From: an uncultured Lachnospiraceae bacterium
GTDB taxonomy: Bacteria; Bacillota; Clostridia; Lachnospirales; Lachnospiraceae
NCBI GenBank assembly: GCA_902775485.1
Contig: CACYMJ010000007.1
Span: forward strand, 62,001 to 126,000
Length of the DNA: 64,000 nucleotides
Direction: 5' to 3'
This document shows, in pieces, positions 35,862 through 44,643 of this stretch. The translations under genes were made by a program, and so were the position numbers. Each line of letters opens with the position of its first letter. Position 1 is the stretch's first letter. Under the pieces are notes generated by a model, which was not told the DNA's origin, ran no database searches, and saw nothing but the letters and a program-made list of their open reading frames with translations.

Positions 35862-37901
35862 ATGAGATCAGAATGGAATGGTTTCGTAGGCGGTAAGTGG
35901 GAAAGCGAAGTCAACGTACGTGACTTCATCCAGAAGAACTATACTCCTTATGACGGAGATGATTCTTTCCTTGCAGGACCTACACAGAACACAAAAGACT
36001 TGTGGCAGATGGTTCTCGACCTTCAGAAGAAGGAAAGAGAAAACGGTGGTGTGCTTGATATGGATACAAAGGTTGTTTCCACGATCACTTCACACGGCCC
36101 CGGCTATCTTGACAAGAGCAAGGAGACCATCGTAGGTTTCCAGACAGATAAGCCTTTCAAGCGTTCACTTCAGCCTTACGGCGGTATCCGTATGGCAGAG
36201 AAGGCCTGCTCGGACAACGGCTACGAAGTTGATCCCGAGATCAGTGAATTCTTCTCAACACATCGTAAGACTCATAATGCAGGTTGTTTCGATGCATACA
36301 ATCAGGAAATGAGAGCATGCCGTACATCTCATATCATAACAGGTCTTCCGGATGCATACGGAAGAGGCCGTATCATCGGTGACTACAGAAGGGTTGCTCT
36401 TTACGGTATCGATTTCCTTATAGAAGACAAGCAGGCTCAGAAGGATTCAACAGGACGTGTTATGACTGATGATGTTATCCGTCTTCGTGAAGAGCTTTCA
36501 GAGCAGATGGTAGCTCTTAAGATGATGAAGGAAATGGCTGCTTCTTACGGATGCGATATTTCAAAGCCCGCAACAAACGTTAAGGAAGCTATCCAGGCTA
36601 CATACTTCGGATACCTTTGCTCGGTTAAGGAGCAGAACGGTGCAGCAATGTCACTCGGACGTACATCAACATTCATCGACTGCTACGCAGAGCGTGACCT
36701 TAAGAACGGTACATTTACCGAGGAACAGATCCAGGAGTTCGTTGATCACTTCATCATGAAGCTTCGCTGCGTTAAGTTCGCACGTACACCTGAATACAAC
36801 CAGATCTTTGCCGGCGATCCCGTTTGGGTAACCGAGTCTATCGGTGGTATCGGTGTTGACGGACGTCATATGGTAACAAAGATGAGCTTCCGTTATCTTC
36901 ATACACTTGAGAACCTTGGTGCAGCTCCCGAGCCCAACCTTACGGTTCTCTGGTCAACAAGACTTCCTCAGAACTTCAAGAAGTTCTGTGCTAAGACTTC
37001 CATCAATACATCATCGATCCAGTACGAGAACGATGACCTTATGAGACCTGTACACGGTGATGACTATGGTATCGCATGCTGCGTATCTTCAATGGTCATC
37101 GGTAAGGAAATGCAGTTCTTCGGAGCTCGTGCAAACCTTGCAAAGTGCCTTCTGTACGCTCTTAACGGCGGTATCGACGAGAAGACCAAGAAGCAGGTTG
37201 GTCCGAAGTATCGTCCTTACGAAGGTGATGTTCTTGATTACGATAAGGTTATGGAACTGTTCATCGACATGGTTGAGTGGCAGGCAGATGTATATGTAAA
37301 TACACTTAACATCATCCACTACATGCATGACAAGTACTGCTATGAGAGAGCAGAGATGGCTCTTCATGACAGAGACGTTAAGAGATACTTTGCAACAGGT
37401 ATCGCAGGTCTGTCGATCGTTGCCGATTCATTCTCAGCTATGAAGTATGCAAAGGTTGAGTGTATCAGAGACGAAGACGGTATCATCACAGACTTCAAGA
37501 TCACAGGCGACTTCCCTAAATACGGTAACGATGATGACCGTGTTGATGCGATCGCAAAGGAAGTTGTTCATAAGTTCATGACAGCTATCAGACGTCATCA
37601 TACATACAGGAACGGTATTCCTACAACGTCTATCCTTACCATCACATCAAACGTTACATACGGTAAGGCAACAGGTAACACACCTGACGGACGTCGTGCA
37701 GGACAGCCTTTCGCACCCGGTGCTAACCCGATGCACGGCCGTGATACACACGGAGCTATCGCTTCGCTTTCATCTGTATCAAAGCTTCCGTTCAATGATG
37801 CACAGGATGGTATCTCTAATACATTTACCATCATCCCCGCTGCACTTGGTAAGGAAGATCAGGTATTTGCAGGCGATATCGAGCTCGATCTGAATAAATA
37901 A
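35862..37901 (+). CDS. pflB: Pyruvate formate-lyase catalytic core without glycyl-radical domain
   Basis: A 679-residue pyruvate formate-lyase, converting pyruvate and CoA to acetyl-CoA and formate. The catalytic Cys pair is present (IACCVSSM, Cys406-Cys407), as are GARANLAK and [18 protein letters not shown]. It stops soon after [15 protein letters not shown], where ordinary enzymes of about 750 residues continue into the glycyl-radical domain. That domain is encoded separately two genes later. AGGAGG at 35850-35855 supports ATG 35862. Codon use is strongly biased, as expected of a very abundant fermentation enzyme. The intact core and regulatory signals argue against a broken gene. Confidence 0.93.
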   Translation: MRSEWNGFVGGKWESEVNVRDFIQKNYTPYDGDDSFLAGPTQNTKDLWQMVLDLQKKERENGGVLDMDTKVVSTITSHGPGYLDKSKETIVGFQTDKPFKRSLQPYGGIRMAEKACSDNGYEVDPEISEFFSTHRKTHNAGCFDAYNQEMRACRTSHIITGLPDAYGRGRIIGDYRRVALYGIDFLIEDKQAQKDSTGRVMTDDVIRLREELSEQMVALKMMKEMAASYGCDISKPATNVKEAIQATYFGYLCSVKEQNGAAMSLGRTSTFIDCYAERDLKNGTFTEEQIQEFVDHFIMKLRCVKFARTPEYNQIFAGDPVWVTESIGGIGVDGRHMVTKMSFRYLHTLENLGAAPEPNLTVLWSTRLPQNFKKFCAKTSINTSSIQYENDDLMRPVHGDDYGIACCVSSMVIGKEMQFFGARANLAKCLLYALNGGIDEKTKKQVGPKYRPYEGDVLDYDKVMELFIDMVEWQADVYVNTLNIIHYMHDKYCYERAEMALHDRDVKRYFATGIAGLSIVADSFSAMKYAKVECIRDEDGIITDFKITGDFPKYGNDDDRVDAIAKEVVHKFMTAIRRHHTYRNGIPTTSILTITSNVTYGKATGNTPDGRRAGQPFAPGANPMHGRDTHGAIASLSSVSKLPFNDAQDGISNTFTIIPAALGKEDQVFAGDIELDLNK

Positions 37902-37922
37902 TGCAGACAGGAGGTGACATTT

Positions 37923-38117
37923 ATGGATCAGATAGATGATCTTGTAGCATTCCTTGACGGTTCCGTCGAGGCCGGAGTCGGACATTTGAACGTAGATGTC
38001 GATGAGGAACAAAAAGAAGCAAGAAGTACTGAAACCATGGGCTGTACCGATTGCTCGAGGACACCGCTCGCATGCAGTGTTCCGACACTTCATCAGGGCC
38101 TCGATGATTACAGATAG
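37923..38117 (+). CDS. Cys-rich paralogue of the PFL glycyl-radical domain
   Basis: A 64-residue protein. Residues 2-26 (QIDDLVAFLDGSVEAGVGHLNVDV) align closely with residues 7-31 of the radical subunit encoded next ([23 protein letters not shown]). After that it lacks the RVSGYAV radical loop. Instead it has GCTDCSRTPLAC, with three Cys, and a polar end. AGGAGGTG seven bases before ATG 37923 shows it is translated. Possible roles are occupying the radical-domain site of PflB (decoy or inhibitor), binding iron or sensing oxygen. No function is established from sequence. Confidence 0.75.
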   Translation: MDQIDDLVAFLDGSVEAGVGHLNVDVDEEQKEARSTETMGCTDCSRTPLACSVPTLHQGLDDYR

Positions 38118-38145
38118 GAGCGACCCATCGAAGATGGGAAGAAAC
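38118..38145 (+). ncRNA. Intercistronic GAA-loop hairpin in pfl operon
   Basis: CCCATC-GAA-GATGGG (38124-38138) follows the stop of the small paralogue. The context GGAGCGA-[hairpin]-AAGAA resembles GGAGGGG-[hairpin]-AAGAA in the asnS repeats. It probably modulates mRNA processing between the paralogue and the radical subunit. Confidence 0.5.
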
Positions 38146-38170
38146 AGATTAAAAAAAGGAGGAAAATATT

Positions 38171-38413
38171 ATGGCAGCTAATCAGGCACAGGTTGATAAC
38201 CTTGTAAATCTTTTAGACGGATACGCAACAAAAGGTGGACATCACCTTAACGTTAACGTACTTAACAGAGAGACTCTTCTTGATGCTCAGGCACATCCCG
38301 AGAATTATCCTCAGCTTACGATCAGAGTAAGCGGATATGCCGTTAACTTCATCAAGCTTACACCGGAGCAGCAGGCAGACGTTATCTCTCGTACATTCCA
38401 CGAGGCTATCTGA
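38171..38413 (+). CDS. grcA: Free-standing glycyl-radical subunit of pyruvate formate-lyase
   Basis: An 80-residue protein equivalent to the missing C-terminus of PflB and to the GrcA/YfiD spare part of enterobacteria. It has [21 protein letters not shown], then [15 protein letters not shown] with the radical Gly55, and ends [17 protein letters not shown] precedes ATG 38171. Because the only pflB here lacks this domain, the protein should be an obligatory subunit rather than a repair factor. Codon use is as biased as in pflB. Confidence 0.93.
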   Translation: MAANQAQVDNLVNLLDGYATKGGHHLNVNVLNRETLLDAQAHPENYPQLTIRVSGYAVNFIKLTPEQQADVISRTFHEAI

Positions 38414-38429
38414 ACCAGGTAATCTATTG

Positions 38430-38458
38430 CGAGCCCGAAACACAGCGTTTCGGGCTCG
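38430..38458 (+). terminator. Attenuating terminator between grcA and pflA
   Basis: CGAGCCCGAAAC / GTTTCGGGCTCG, a 12-bp perfect stem with a 5-base loop followed by TATGTCTTTT. The T tract is interrupted, so some readthrough is expected, giving low activase and high lyase levels. Confidence 0.85.
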
Positions 38459-38481
38459 TATGTCTTTTGCGGAGGAATAAA

Positions 38482-39249
38482 ATGACCAAAGGCCGCATAC
38501 ATTCACTTGAAAGTTTCGGTACCGTAGACGGACCGGGAACAAGATACGTAGTATTCGTACAGGGCTGTCCGATGAGGTGTATGTATTGCCACAATCCCGA
38601 TACGTGGGCAATGACAGGCGGAGAGATGATGGACCCCGAGTACATTATCGAGCAGTATCTTCATAATGAACCTTTTTATAAAAACGGCGGCGGACTGACC
38701 GTTACGGGCGGGGAACCGCTTATGCAGGTCGATTTTCTGATCGATCTGTTCACGCTGTGCAAACAGCATAATATCCACACATGCATCGATTCATCGGGTA
38801 TTGCCTACAAACCCGATAATAAGGTCCTTATCGAAAAACTTGACAGACTCATGGAACTGACGGATCTTGTCATGCTCGATATCAAACACATAGATCCGGA
38901 TATGCACATGAAGATAACGGGTCAGCCCAATGACGGGATACTTGCTTTTGCACAGTATCTTTCCGAAAAGGGTGTGGACACCTGGATCAGACATGTTATC
39001 GTTCCGGGTCTTACGGATGACGATAAGTACCTGTATGATCTCGGATATTTTATCGGGGGGCTGAAAATGCTCAAAGCCCTCGATGCACTCCCGTATCACA
39101 CGATGGGAAAGGCAAAATACGAAAAACTGGGATTTGATTACCCGCTAAAGGACACGCCTCCGATGGACAAGAAGGATCTTATAGCCAAAAAGGAAGTCAT
39201 TCTCCAGGGTATCAGGGACAGGAGAAAAACGGACGGTGTGCCGGTATAG
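38482..39249 (+). CDS. pflA: Pyruvate formate-lyase activating enzyme
   Basis: A 255-residue radical SAM enzyme that abstracts a hydrogen from the glycine of the radical domain. The [4Fe-4S] motif CPMRCMYC, the SAM-binding TVTGGEPLMQ and DIKHIDPDMH are typical. GGAGG precedes ATG 38482. Its natural substrate here should be the separate radical subunit, alone or bound to PflB. It ends three bases before maf. Confidence 0.96.
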   Translation: MTKGRIHSLESFGTVDGPGTRYVVFVQGCPMRCMYCHNPDTWAMTGGEMMDPEYIIEQYLHNEPFYKNGGGLTVTGGEPLMQVDFLIDLFTLCKQHNIHTCIDSSGIAYKPDNKVLIEKLDRLMELTDLVMLDIKHIDPDMHMKITGQPNDGILAFAQYLSEKGVDTWIRHVIVPGLTDDDKYLYDLGYFIGGLKMLKALDALPYHTMGKAKYEKLGFDYPLKDTPPMDKKDLIAKKEVILQGIRDRRKTDGVPV

Positions 39250-39252
39250 GAT

Positions 39253-39888
39253 ATGGGAACAGCACAGCGATTAAACAGCGAATTCAGGATCATACTTGCA
39301 TCGGCATCTCCGCGCCGCAAACAGCTGATGGAGATGGCGGATCTTGAGTTCGAGATATGGCCGTCAGAGGCAGAAGAGGTCGTAAATACTACGGTTCCCG
39401 AAAAGATCTGTACGCAGCTGGCGAGGCAGAAGGCGCTGGATGTGGCATCCCAGATCCGGACATACAATGAGACGCACCCGGACCTGACGGTTGAAACGGA
39501 TATACTGGTGATCGGAGCCGATACGATAGTGGCAAAGGACGATACCGTGTTCGGAAAACCGAAGGATGAGGAAGATGCCGCGGGAATGCTCAGATCGCTT
39601 TCAGGAAGCACACACAGTGTGTTCACCGGTGTTACCCTCGTGTTCATGAACGGGTCCGGTCGTGTCGGGGAACATACCTTTTATGAGGAGACAAAGGTTA
39701 CGTTTTATCCGCTTGATGAGGATGATATCACATCCTACATCCGTCGGGAGGACGTGCTGGATAAGGCCGGAGCATACGGCATTCAGTCGGGCGCGGCAGT
39801 TTTTGTGAAGTCCATAGAAGGAGATTTTTACAATGTTGTAGGTCTTCCGATAGCAAGGATTCTCAGTGAAATTAAGAACATTTTGTGA
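39253..39888 (+). CDS. maf: Maf-family nucleotide pyrophosphatase
   Basis: A 211-residue Maf protein. It has the N-terminal loop ILASASPRRKQLM, the catalytic ADTIVAKDDTVFGKPKDEEDA and the C-terminal DKAGAYGIQSGAAVF. It hydrolyses non-canonical or canonical nucleoside triphosphates to monophosphates and has been linked to division arrest. It follows pflA by three bases, probably without functional relation. Confidence 0.94.
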   Translation: MGTAQRLNSEFRIILASASPRRKQLMEMADLEFEIWPSEAEEVVNTTVPEKICTQLARQKALDVASQIRTYNETHPDLTVETDILVIGADTIVAKDDTVFGKPKDEEDAAGMLRSLSGSTHSVFTGVTLVFMNGSGRVGEHTFYEETKVTFYPLDEDDITSYIRREDVLDKAGAYGIQSGAAVFVKSIEGDFYNVVGLPIARILSEIKNIL

Positions 39889-39903
39889 ACCGGGCGGTTT
39901 TGT

Positions 39904-39932
39904 TTGAGTTTTTCGTCCGGTTGTTGTACAAT
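39904..39932 (+). promoter_or_regulatory. Sigma-A promoter of the ferredoxin gene
   Basis: TTGAGT (39904-39909), 17-bp spacer, TACAAT (39927-39932). An imperfect 9-bp inverted repeat (AACCGGGCG / CGTCCGGTT) brackets the -35 region at about 39888-39924 and could be an operator. Confidence 0.65.
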
Positions 39933-39979
39933 ATCTTCGAATCAGGAAGGATTGACAGATTCAAAAGGAGGAGATTGAA

Positions 39980-40150
39980 ATGGCATTTGTTATCAAAGAC
40001 GGATGTATTTCCTGTGGAGCATGCGCAGGTCAGTGTCCCGTAGGTGCTATCGCTGAAGGCGACGGAAAGTACGAGATCGACGAGAATACATGTGTAAGTT
40101 GCGGTGCTTGTGCTGCACAGTGCCCTGTCGGAGCTATCGAAGAGGGCTGA
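39980..40150 (+). CDS. 2[4Fe-4S] clostridial-type ferredoxin
   Basis: A 56-residue electron carrier. Two near-identical halves each hold a CxxCxxCxxxCP cluster motif (CISCGACAGQCPVGAI and CVSCGACAAQCPVGAI). AAAGGAGGAG precedes the ATG. It transfers low-potential electrons, for example from pyruvate:ferredoxin oxidoreductase to hydrogenase or Rnf. It has its own promoter and terminator and biased codons, pointing to high expression. Confidence 0.96.
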   Translation: MAFVIKDGCISCGACAGQCPVGAIAEGDGKYEIDENTCVSCGACAAQCPVGAIEEG

Positions 40151-40205
40151 TAAGAGTGCAGATAGCTGCAGGACCGCGGAAAATGCGCTTTGCAGATCAC
40201 GAAAG

Positions 40206-40245
40206 AGAATGCTGACTGTGTATACAGCCGGCATTTTCTTTTTTT
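40206..40245 (+). terminator. Intrinsic terminator after ferredoxin
   Basis: The stem AATGC-TG-CTGT / ACAG-CG-GCATT contains one mismatch and one G-U, has loop GTAT, and is followed by TTTCTTTTTTT. It also marks the boundary before gdpP. Confidence 0.85.
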
Positions 40246-40303
40246 GACAATATGAGTTATAATATCCTTCAATGGGAATTTAGTATTCTGTAACGAGGAA
40301 ATC

Positions 40304-42352
40304 ATGAGCGGTAACTTTAGATTTAAGGGACAGATCCATACCTATATCATGTGGCCGGTGTGGATGACACTGTTTGTTGCAATCTTTGCGGCAGCGATGT
40401 ATTTTGTTGACATCAGGGCCGGAGTAAGTGCGACGGTGTTCTTTGTTATATACTCAGGTGTGGCTTATTTCCTGTATTTTCGCGACAGGGGGAAGGTAGC
40501 CAAAGACCTGGTTTCTTTTGCGACACAATACGGACAGGTTCAGAAACAGCTGTTAAAGGATCTGGAGGTTCCGTATGCACTGCTCGATGAATCGGGAAAG
40601 GTCATCTGGACGAATGATGCATTCGACCAGACGATGCATATCACCAAAAAGTTTTCCAAGAACATATCCAATCTGATACCGGAGATCACAAACGAAAAGC
40701 TGCCCGGGATGGAACATGAGACCGAGATCGTTATCACGGTCGATGAACATGATTTCAGGGCCAGCATGAACAAGGTGCCGATGGATGCGCTGATGGATGC
40801 GCCTGAGAATGTCGAAGCAGTTGATTATGACAGCTATCTGATCGCACTTTATATGTTTGATGTTACCGAAGTCAATTCGCTGACCAGACAGCTGGAAGAA
40901 CAGAAAACGGTCTGCGGACTTATTTACATGGATAATTATGATGAGGCGCTTGAGAGTGTGGATGAGGCCAGACGTTCGCTTGTTGTCGCACTCATCGACA
41001 GACAGATCAATAAATATTTCTCGAAGGTCGATGCCATCGTTAAAAAGATGGAGAAGGACAAGTTCCTTGTTGTCATGAAGAGAAAAGAACTTGATAACAT
41101 GATCGACAACCGCTTCGGAATTCTCGAAGAGGTCAAAAATGCCAACATAGGAAATGAGCTGTCGTTCACGCTGTCAATAGGATTCGGAGCGGGATCCGAT
41201 TCGTTCATGCAAAACTATGAATATGCCAGAACGGCGATCGACCTTGCACTCGGGCGCGGAGGTGACCAGGCGATCATCAAGACTGATGACGAGATCAGTT
41301 ACTTCGGAGGAAAACGTGAAGTAACGGCCAAGAACACGAGAGTCAAGGCAAGGGTTAAGGCGCATGCACTTCGCGAGATAATCGAGAGCAGTGACCAGAT
41401 CATAATAATGGGACACAAGATACTCGATGTCGATGCGTTCGGATCATCGATCGGTATCTTCCGCGTGGCCAGAACATTCAATAAAAAGGTAAACATAGTC
41501 GTGGATGAGGTCACAACATCCATACGTCCCATGCTTGAGATGGTCACACGGGACGGAGCGCATGATAACAGCATTTTCGTATCCAAGGATGAGGCCATCG
41601 AGATCGCATCAAACAATGAATGTACGCTGGTGGTCGTTGATGTGAACAGACCGAGCTTTACGGGATGTCCTGAGCTGCTTGAACTATGTCAGCCCATAGT
41701 TGTGCTCGATCATCACAGACAGGGAGCGGAAAAGATCGAAAAGGCAACGCTATCATATATAGAGCCGTATGCATCAAGTGCGTCCGAAATGGTTTCGGAG
41801 GTTCTGCAGTATATAAGCGATCATGTAAAACTGATGCCGGATGAAGCAGACTGCCTGTATTCGGGGATGATGATCGACACCAATAACTTTATGACCAAGA
41901 CGGGCGTCAGAACTTTTGAGGCGGCCGCCTATCTACGCAGGAACGGTGCGGATATCACGAGAGTGCGCAAGATGTTCAGGGACGATGCGGTCTCGTATAT
42001 GGCCAAGGCTGAGATAGTCAGAAGCGCGGAGATTTATGACAATGCATTTGCCATAGCGATCACACCGGATACGATCGTTGACAGTCCTACGATCATAGGT
42101 GCGGAAGCAGCAAATGAACTTCTGAACATAAACGGTATCAGGGCATCATTCGTGTTTACCCTGTATCAGGACGAAGTGTATATCAGCGCACGTTCGATCG
42201 ATGATGTTAACGTACAGGTGATAATGGAAAAGCTCGGCGGCGGAGGACATATGAATGTTGCCGGTGCACAGCTTCGGGATATAACGATCGATGAGGCCAA
42301 GAAGTCACTGATATCTGTCATCTCCGAGATGAAGGGAAAGGGAGAACTCTGA
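40304..42352 (+). CDS. gdpP: Cyclic-di-AMP phosphodiesterase
   Basis: A 682-residue GdpP (YybT). Two N-terminal transmembrane helices (about 14-55) are followed by a PAS-like region (VPYALLDESGKVIWTNDAF), a degenerate GGDEF domain (about 175-315), and the DHH/DHHA1 phosphodiesterase. Metal motifs are MGHKILDVDAFGSS, VVDVNRP, VLDHHRQG and MIDTNNF; the substrate loop is GGGGHMNVAG. It hydrolyses c-di-AMP to pApA. It is coupled to rplI (TGATG), the conserved gdpP-rplI-dnaB order of Firmicutes. Confidence 0.96.
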   Translation: MSGNFRFKGQIHTYIMWPVWMTLFVAIFAAAMYFVDIRAGVSATVFFVIYSGVAYFLYFRDRGKVAKDLVSFATQYGQVQKQLLKDLEVPYALLDESGKVIWTNDAFDQTMHITKKFSKNISNLIPEITNEKLPGMEHETEIVITVDEHDFRASMNKVPMDALMDAPENVEAVDYDSYLIALYMFDVTEVNSLTRQLEEQKTVCGLIYMDNYDEALESVDEARRSLVVALIDRQINKYFSKVDAIVKKMEKDKFLVVMKRKELDNMIDNRFGILEEVKNANIGNELSFTLSIGFGAGSDSFMQNYEYARTAIDLALGRGGDQAIIKTDDEISYFGGKREVTAKNTRVKARVKAHALREIIESSDQIIIMGHKILDVDAFGSSIGIFRVARTFNKKVNIVVDEVTTSIRPMLEMVTRDGAHDNSIFVSKDEAIEIASNNECTLVVVDVNRPSFTGCPELLELCQPIVVLDHHRQGAEKIEKATLSYIEPYASSASEMVSEVLQYISDHVKLMPDEADCLYSGMMIDTNNFMTKTGVRTFEAAAYLRRNGADITRVRKMFRDDAVSYMAKAEIVRSAEIYDNAFAIAITPDTIVDSPTIIGAEAANELLNINGIRASFVFTLYQDEVYISARSIDDVNVQVIMEKLGGGGHMNVAGAQLRDITIDEAKKSLISVISEMKGKGEL

Positions 42353-42798
42353 TGAAGGTAATACTTTTACAGGATGTAAGATCAGTCGGTAAACGCGGCG
42401 ATGTCGTTGAAGTTTCCGACGGATATGCAAAAAATTTCATATTCAAGAAAAAACTGGGAACACCCGCGGATGCCAAGAATCTGAACGATCTTAAACTCAG
42501 AAAAGAGAATGAGGAAAAGGTTGCCGCGGAAAATCTTGCCGATGCCGAAAAGTTCGCTGAAGTGATCGCCTCAAAGACGGTAACTGTCAGGCTGAAAGCA
42601 GGCGAGGGAGGCAAGACCTTCGGAAGTGTTTCCAGCAAAGAGATCGCACAGGAAGCGAAGACACAGTTCGATATGGATATCGACAAAAAGAAGATAGTCC
42701 TTCCCGAGGCGATCAAGTCGTTCGGGGTATTTGAGGTTCCCGTCAAACTGCATCCAAAGGTTACTGCGACGCTTAAGGTAAAGGTCGAGGAGTTATAG
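42352..42798 (+). CDS. rplI: 50S ribosomal protein L9
   Basis: A 148-residue L9 with the N-terminal rRNA-binding domain (MKVILLQDVRSVGKRGDVVEV, DGYAKNFIFKKKLG), a long connecting helix and the C-terminal domain (KTFGSVSSKEIAQE). Its ATG overlaps the gdpP stop by one base. It is translated together with gdpP and dnaB. Confidence 0.97.
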   Translation: MKVILLQDVRSVGKRGDVVEVSDGYAKNFIFKKKLGTPADAKNLNDLKLRKENEEKVAAENLADAEKFAEVIASKTVTVRLKAGEGGKTFGSVSSKEIAQEAKTQFDMDIDKKKIVLPEAIKSFGVFEVPVKLHPKVTATLKVKVEEL

Positions 42799-42799
42799 T

Positions 42800-44134
42800 A
42801 TGGATGAAAATGTTATAAAAAAACTCCCTCCACACCATGCGGAGTCCGAGCGCGGAGTGGTAGGCGGCATGATGATGGACAGAGATGCCGCTATCACCGC
42901 TATGGGTGCACTTTGTGCGGATGATTTTTACCAGAAGGAATGCGCGTACGTTTTTGAAGCGGTAAGATCCATAGTCGACGAAGGACTGACGATCGATCCG
43001 ACAACTGTCTCAAATAAACTTATGGAAATGAACGCTCCTGCCGAGTATGCATCCGGAGAATTCCTTCGCAATCTGGCAATGTGGGCGTCCACATCCGCAC
43101 TTATAGAACAGCATATAGATATAGTCAAGAAAAAATCCCTTCTTCGCAAGCTGATCAAACTCAGTCAGGATATTGAGAACAAGTGCTTTGCCGATTCCGG
43201 TGAAGCTGATGACATACTTGAGGAAGCCGAGAAGAAGATATTTGAGATAACAAGCAGCAGGACTACGGGAGACAATATCCCTATCAGGCAGATCGTCAAA
43301 GAGGCCATAGAGAAAATAGTTCTTGCGGCAAAGGCCGACGGACCGATAACCGGTGTGGCAACGGGATTTTCCGATATCGATTTCAAGACCGCTGGACTTC
43401 AGCCTTCCGACCTGATACTTATAGCGGCCAGACCGTCAATGGGCAAGACCGCGTTTGTGCTGAATATGGCACAGAATATCTGCATTAAGGATAAAAAGAG
43501 CGCGGTTATATTTTCACTGGAAATGTCGCATGAGCAGCTGATGAACCGACTGCTCTCGCTCGAGAGTCATGTTGATGCGAGCCTTATCAGGAACGGAAAT
43601 GTTGATGCGAGGCAGTGGGAAGGCCTAATCGAGGCAGCCAGTTCCATCGGTGAGTCGGGCATGATAATCGATGACACTCCCGGAATAACCATAGGAGAAC
43701 TAAGGTCAAAATGCCGTAAATACAAGGCCGAGCATAAGGACCTTTCGGTAATAATAATCGACTATCTCCAGCTGATGTCGGGATCGGGGAGAACGGATTC
43801 GAGACAGCAGGAAATATCGGACATATCAAGAGCACTGAAATCACTTGCCAGGGAACTGAATATTCCGGTGGTTGCACTGTCACAGCTCTCCCGTGCGGTC
43901 GAAAAACGTGAGGACCGAAGGCCCATGCTGTCGGATCTTCGTGAATCCGGTGCGATAGAACAGGATGCCGATGTAGTTATGTTTTTGTACAGGGATGATT
44001 ACTACAATCATGATTCCGAGAAAAAGGGGATCGCCGAAGTGATCATCGCCAAACAGAGAAACGGTCCGATAGGAACCGTTGAACTAGTATGGTTACCCGA
44101 GCAGACTAAATTTGCGAACAAGGCAAAGAACTGA
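42800..44134 (+). CDS. dnaB: Replicative DNA helicase
   Basis: A 444-residue hexameric helicase. The N-terminal domain (PPHHAESERGVVGGMMMD) is followed by the RecA-like motor with Walker A in ARPSMGKTAFV, Walker B in VIIIDYLQLM and the arginine-finger/sensor region LRESGAIEQDADVV. It unwinds the chromosome at replication forks. It begins one base after the rplI stop, in the standard gdpP-rplI-dnaB unit. Confidence 0.97.
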   Translation: MDENVIKKLPPHHAESERGVVGGMMMDRDAAITAMGALCADDFYQKECAYVFEAVRSIVDEGLTIDPTTVSNKLMEMNAPAEYASGEFLRNLAMWASTSALIEQHIDIVKKKSLLRKLIKLSQDIENKCFADSGEADDILEEAEKKIFEITSSRTTGDNIPIRQIVKEAIEKIVLAAKADGPITGVATGFSDIDFKTAGLQPSDLILIAARPSMGKTAFVLNMAQNICIKDKKSAVIFSLEMSHEQLMNRLLSLESHVDASLIRNGNVDARQWEGLIEAASSIGESGMIIDDTPGITIGELRSKCRKYKAEHKDLSVIIIDYLQLMSGSGRTDSRQQEISDISRALKSLARELNIPVVALSQLSRAVEKREDRRPMLSDLRESGAIEQDADVVMFLYRDDYYNHDSEKKGIAEVIIAKQRNGPIGTVELVWLPEQTKFANKAKN

Positions 44135-44148
44135 TGTAAGGAGAGTGC

Positions 44149-44643
44149 ATGAACAGGCCGGTTTTATATCGTCAGAGGATCATACCCGAAGAGATCATCC
44201 TGCTGGATAAGGATGAGATATTGTTCTCGGATGATGATCATATAGTTACCAGATGGAATACCATCAAACCGAAAAAGATACTGCATCACGGCTGTTCATG
44301 TTATTTTCTGAAAGAGGGTTTTAAAGTAAGTAAATTCTACAGAGAAGACGGATCCCTGATGTATTGGTACTGCGATATTATCAGTTACAGATACGATCCG
44401 GATGCCGATTCATATGTGTTTACCGACCTGCTTGCGGACGTTTTGGTATATCCGGACGGGAAGGTCGAGGTAGTCGATGTCGGAGAGATCGCTGATGCAC
44501 TCGAGGGCGGAACGCTCACAACAGAGGAAATGATACCGGCGCTCAGGAGTCTCGACAAGCTGCTTACGGTCATATATTCCGGCGGTTTTTCGGATATACA
44601 GAAAATGATAAACGATATTGAGGAGGGGAAAACCCCTTCATAA
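44149..44643 (+). CDS. DUF402 family phosphatase-like protein
   Basis: A 164-residue protein of the DUF402/FomD-like family. The conserved core FYREDGSLMYWYCDIISYRYDPD, followed by FTDLLADVLVYPDGKVEVVD, carries the Tyr, Asp and Glu residues that coordinate metal in characterised nucleoside di/triphosphatases of this family. It is cytoplasmic. AAGGAGAG precedes the ATG. Its stop overlaps the next ATG by one base. Confidence 0.85.
   Translation: MNRPVLYRQRIIPEEIILLDKDEILFSDDDHIVTRWNTIKPKKILHHGCSCYFLKEGFKVSKFYREDGSLMYWYCDIISYRYDPDADSYVFTDLLADVLVYPDGKVEVVDVGEIADALEGGTLTTEEMIPALRSLDKLLTVIYSGGFSDIQKMINDIEEGKTPS

Noticed and set aside
35862..37901. pflB as a truncated pseudogene
   Set aside because: The active-site Cys pair, biased codons, promoter and ribosome-binding site are intact, and the missing domain is encoded nearby as a clean gene with its own start signal.
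40244..40263. TTGACA and TATAAT before gdpP as one promoter
   Set aside because: The hexamers are only 8 bp apart, far too close for a sigma-A promoter; the TATAAT may still be a -10 with a weak -35.
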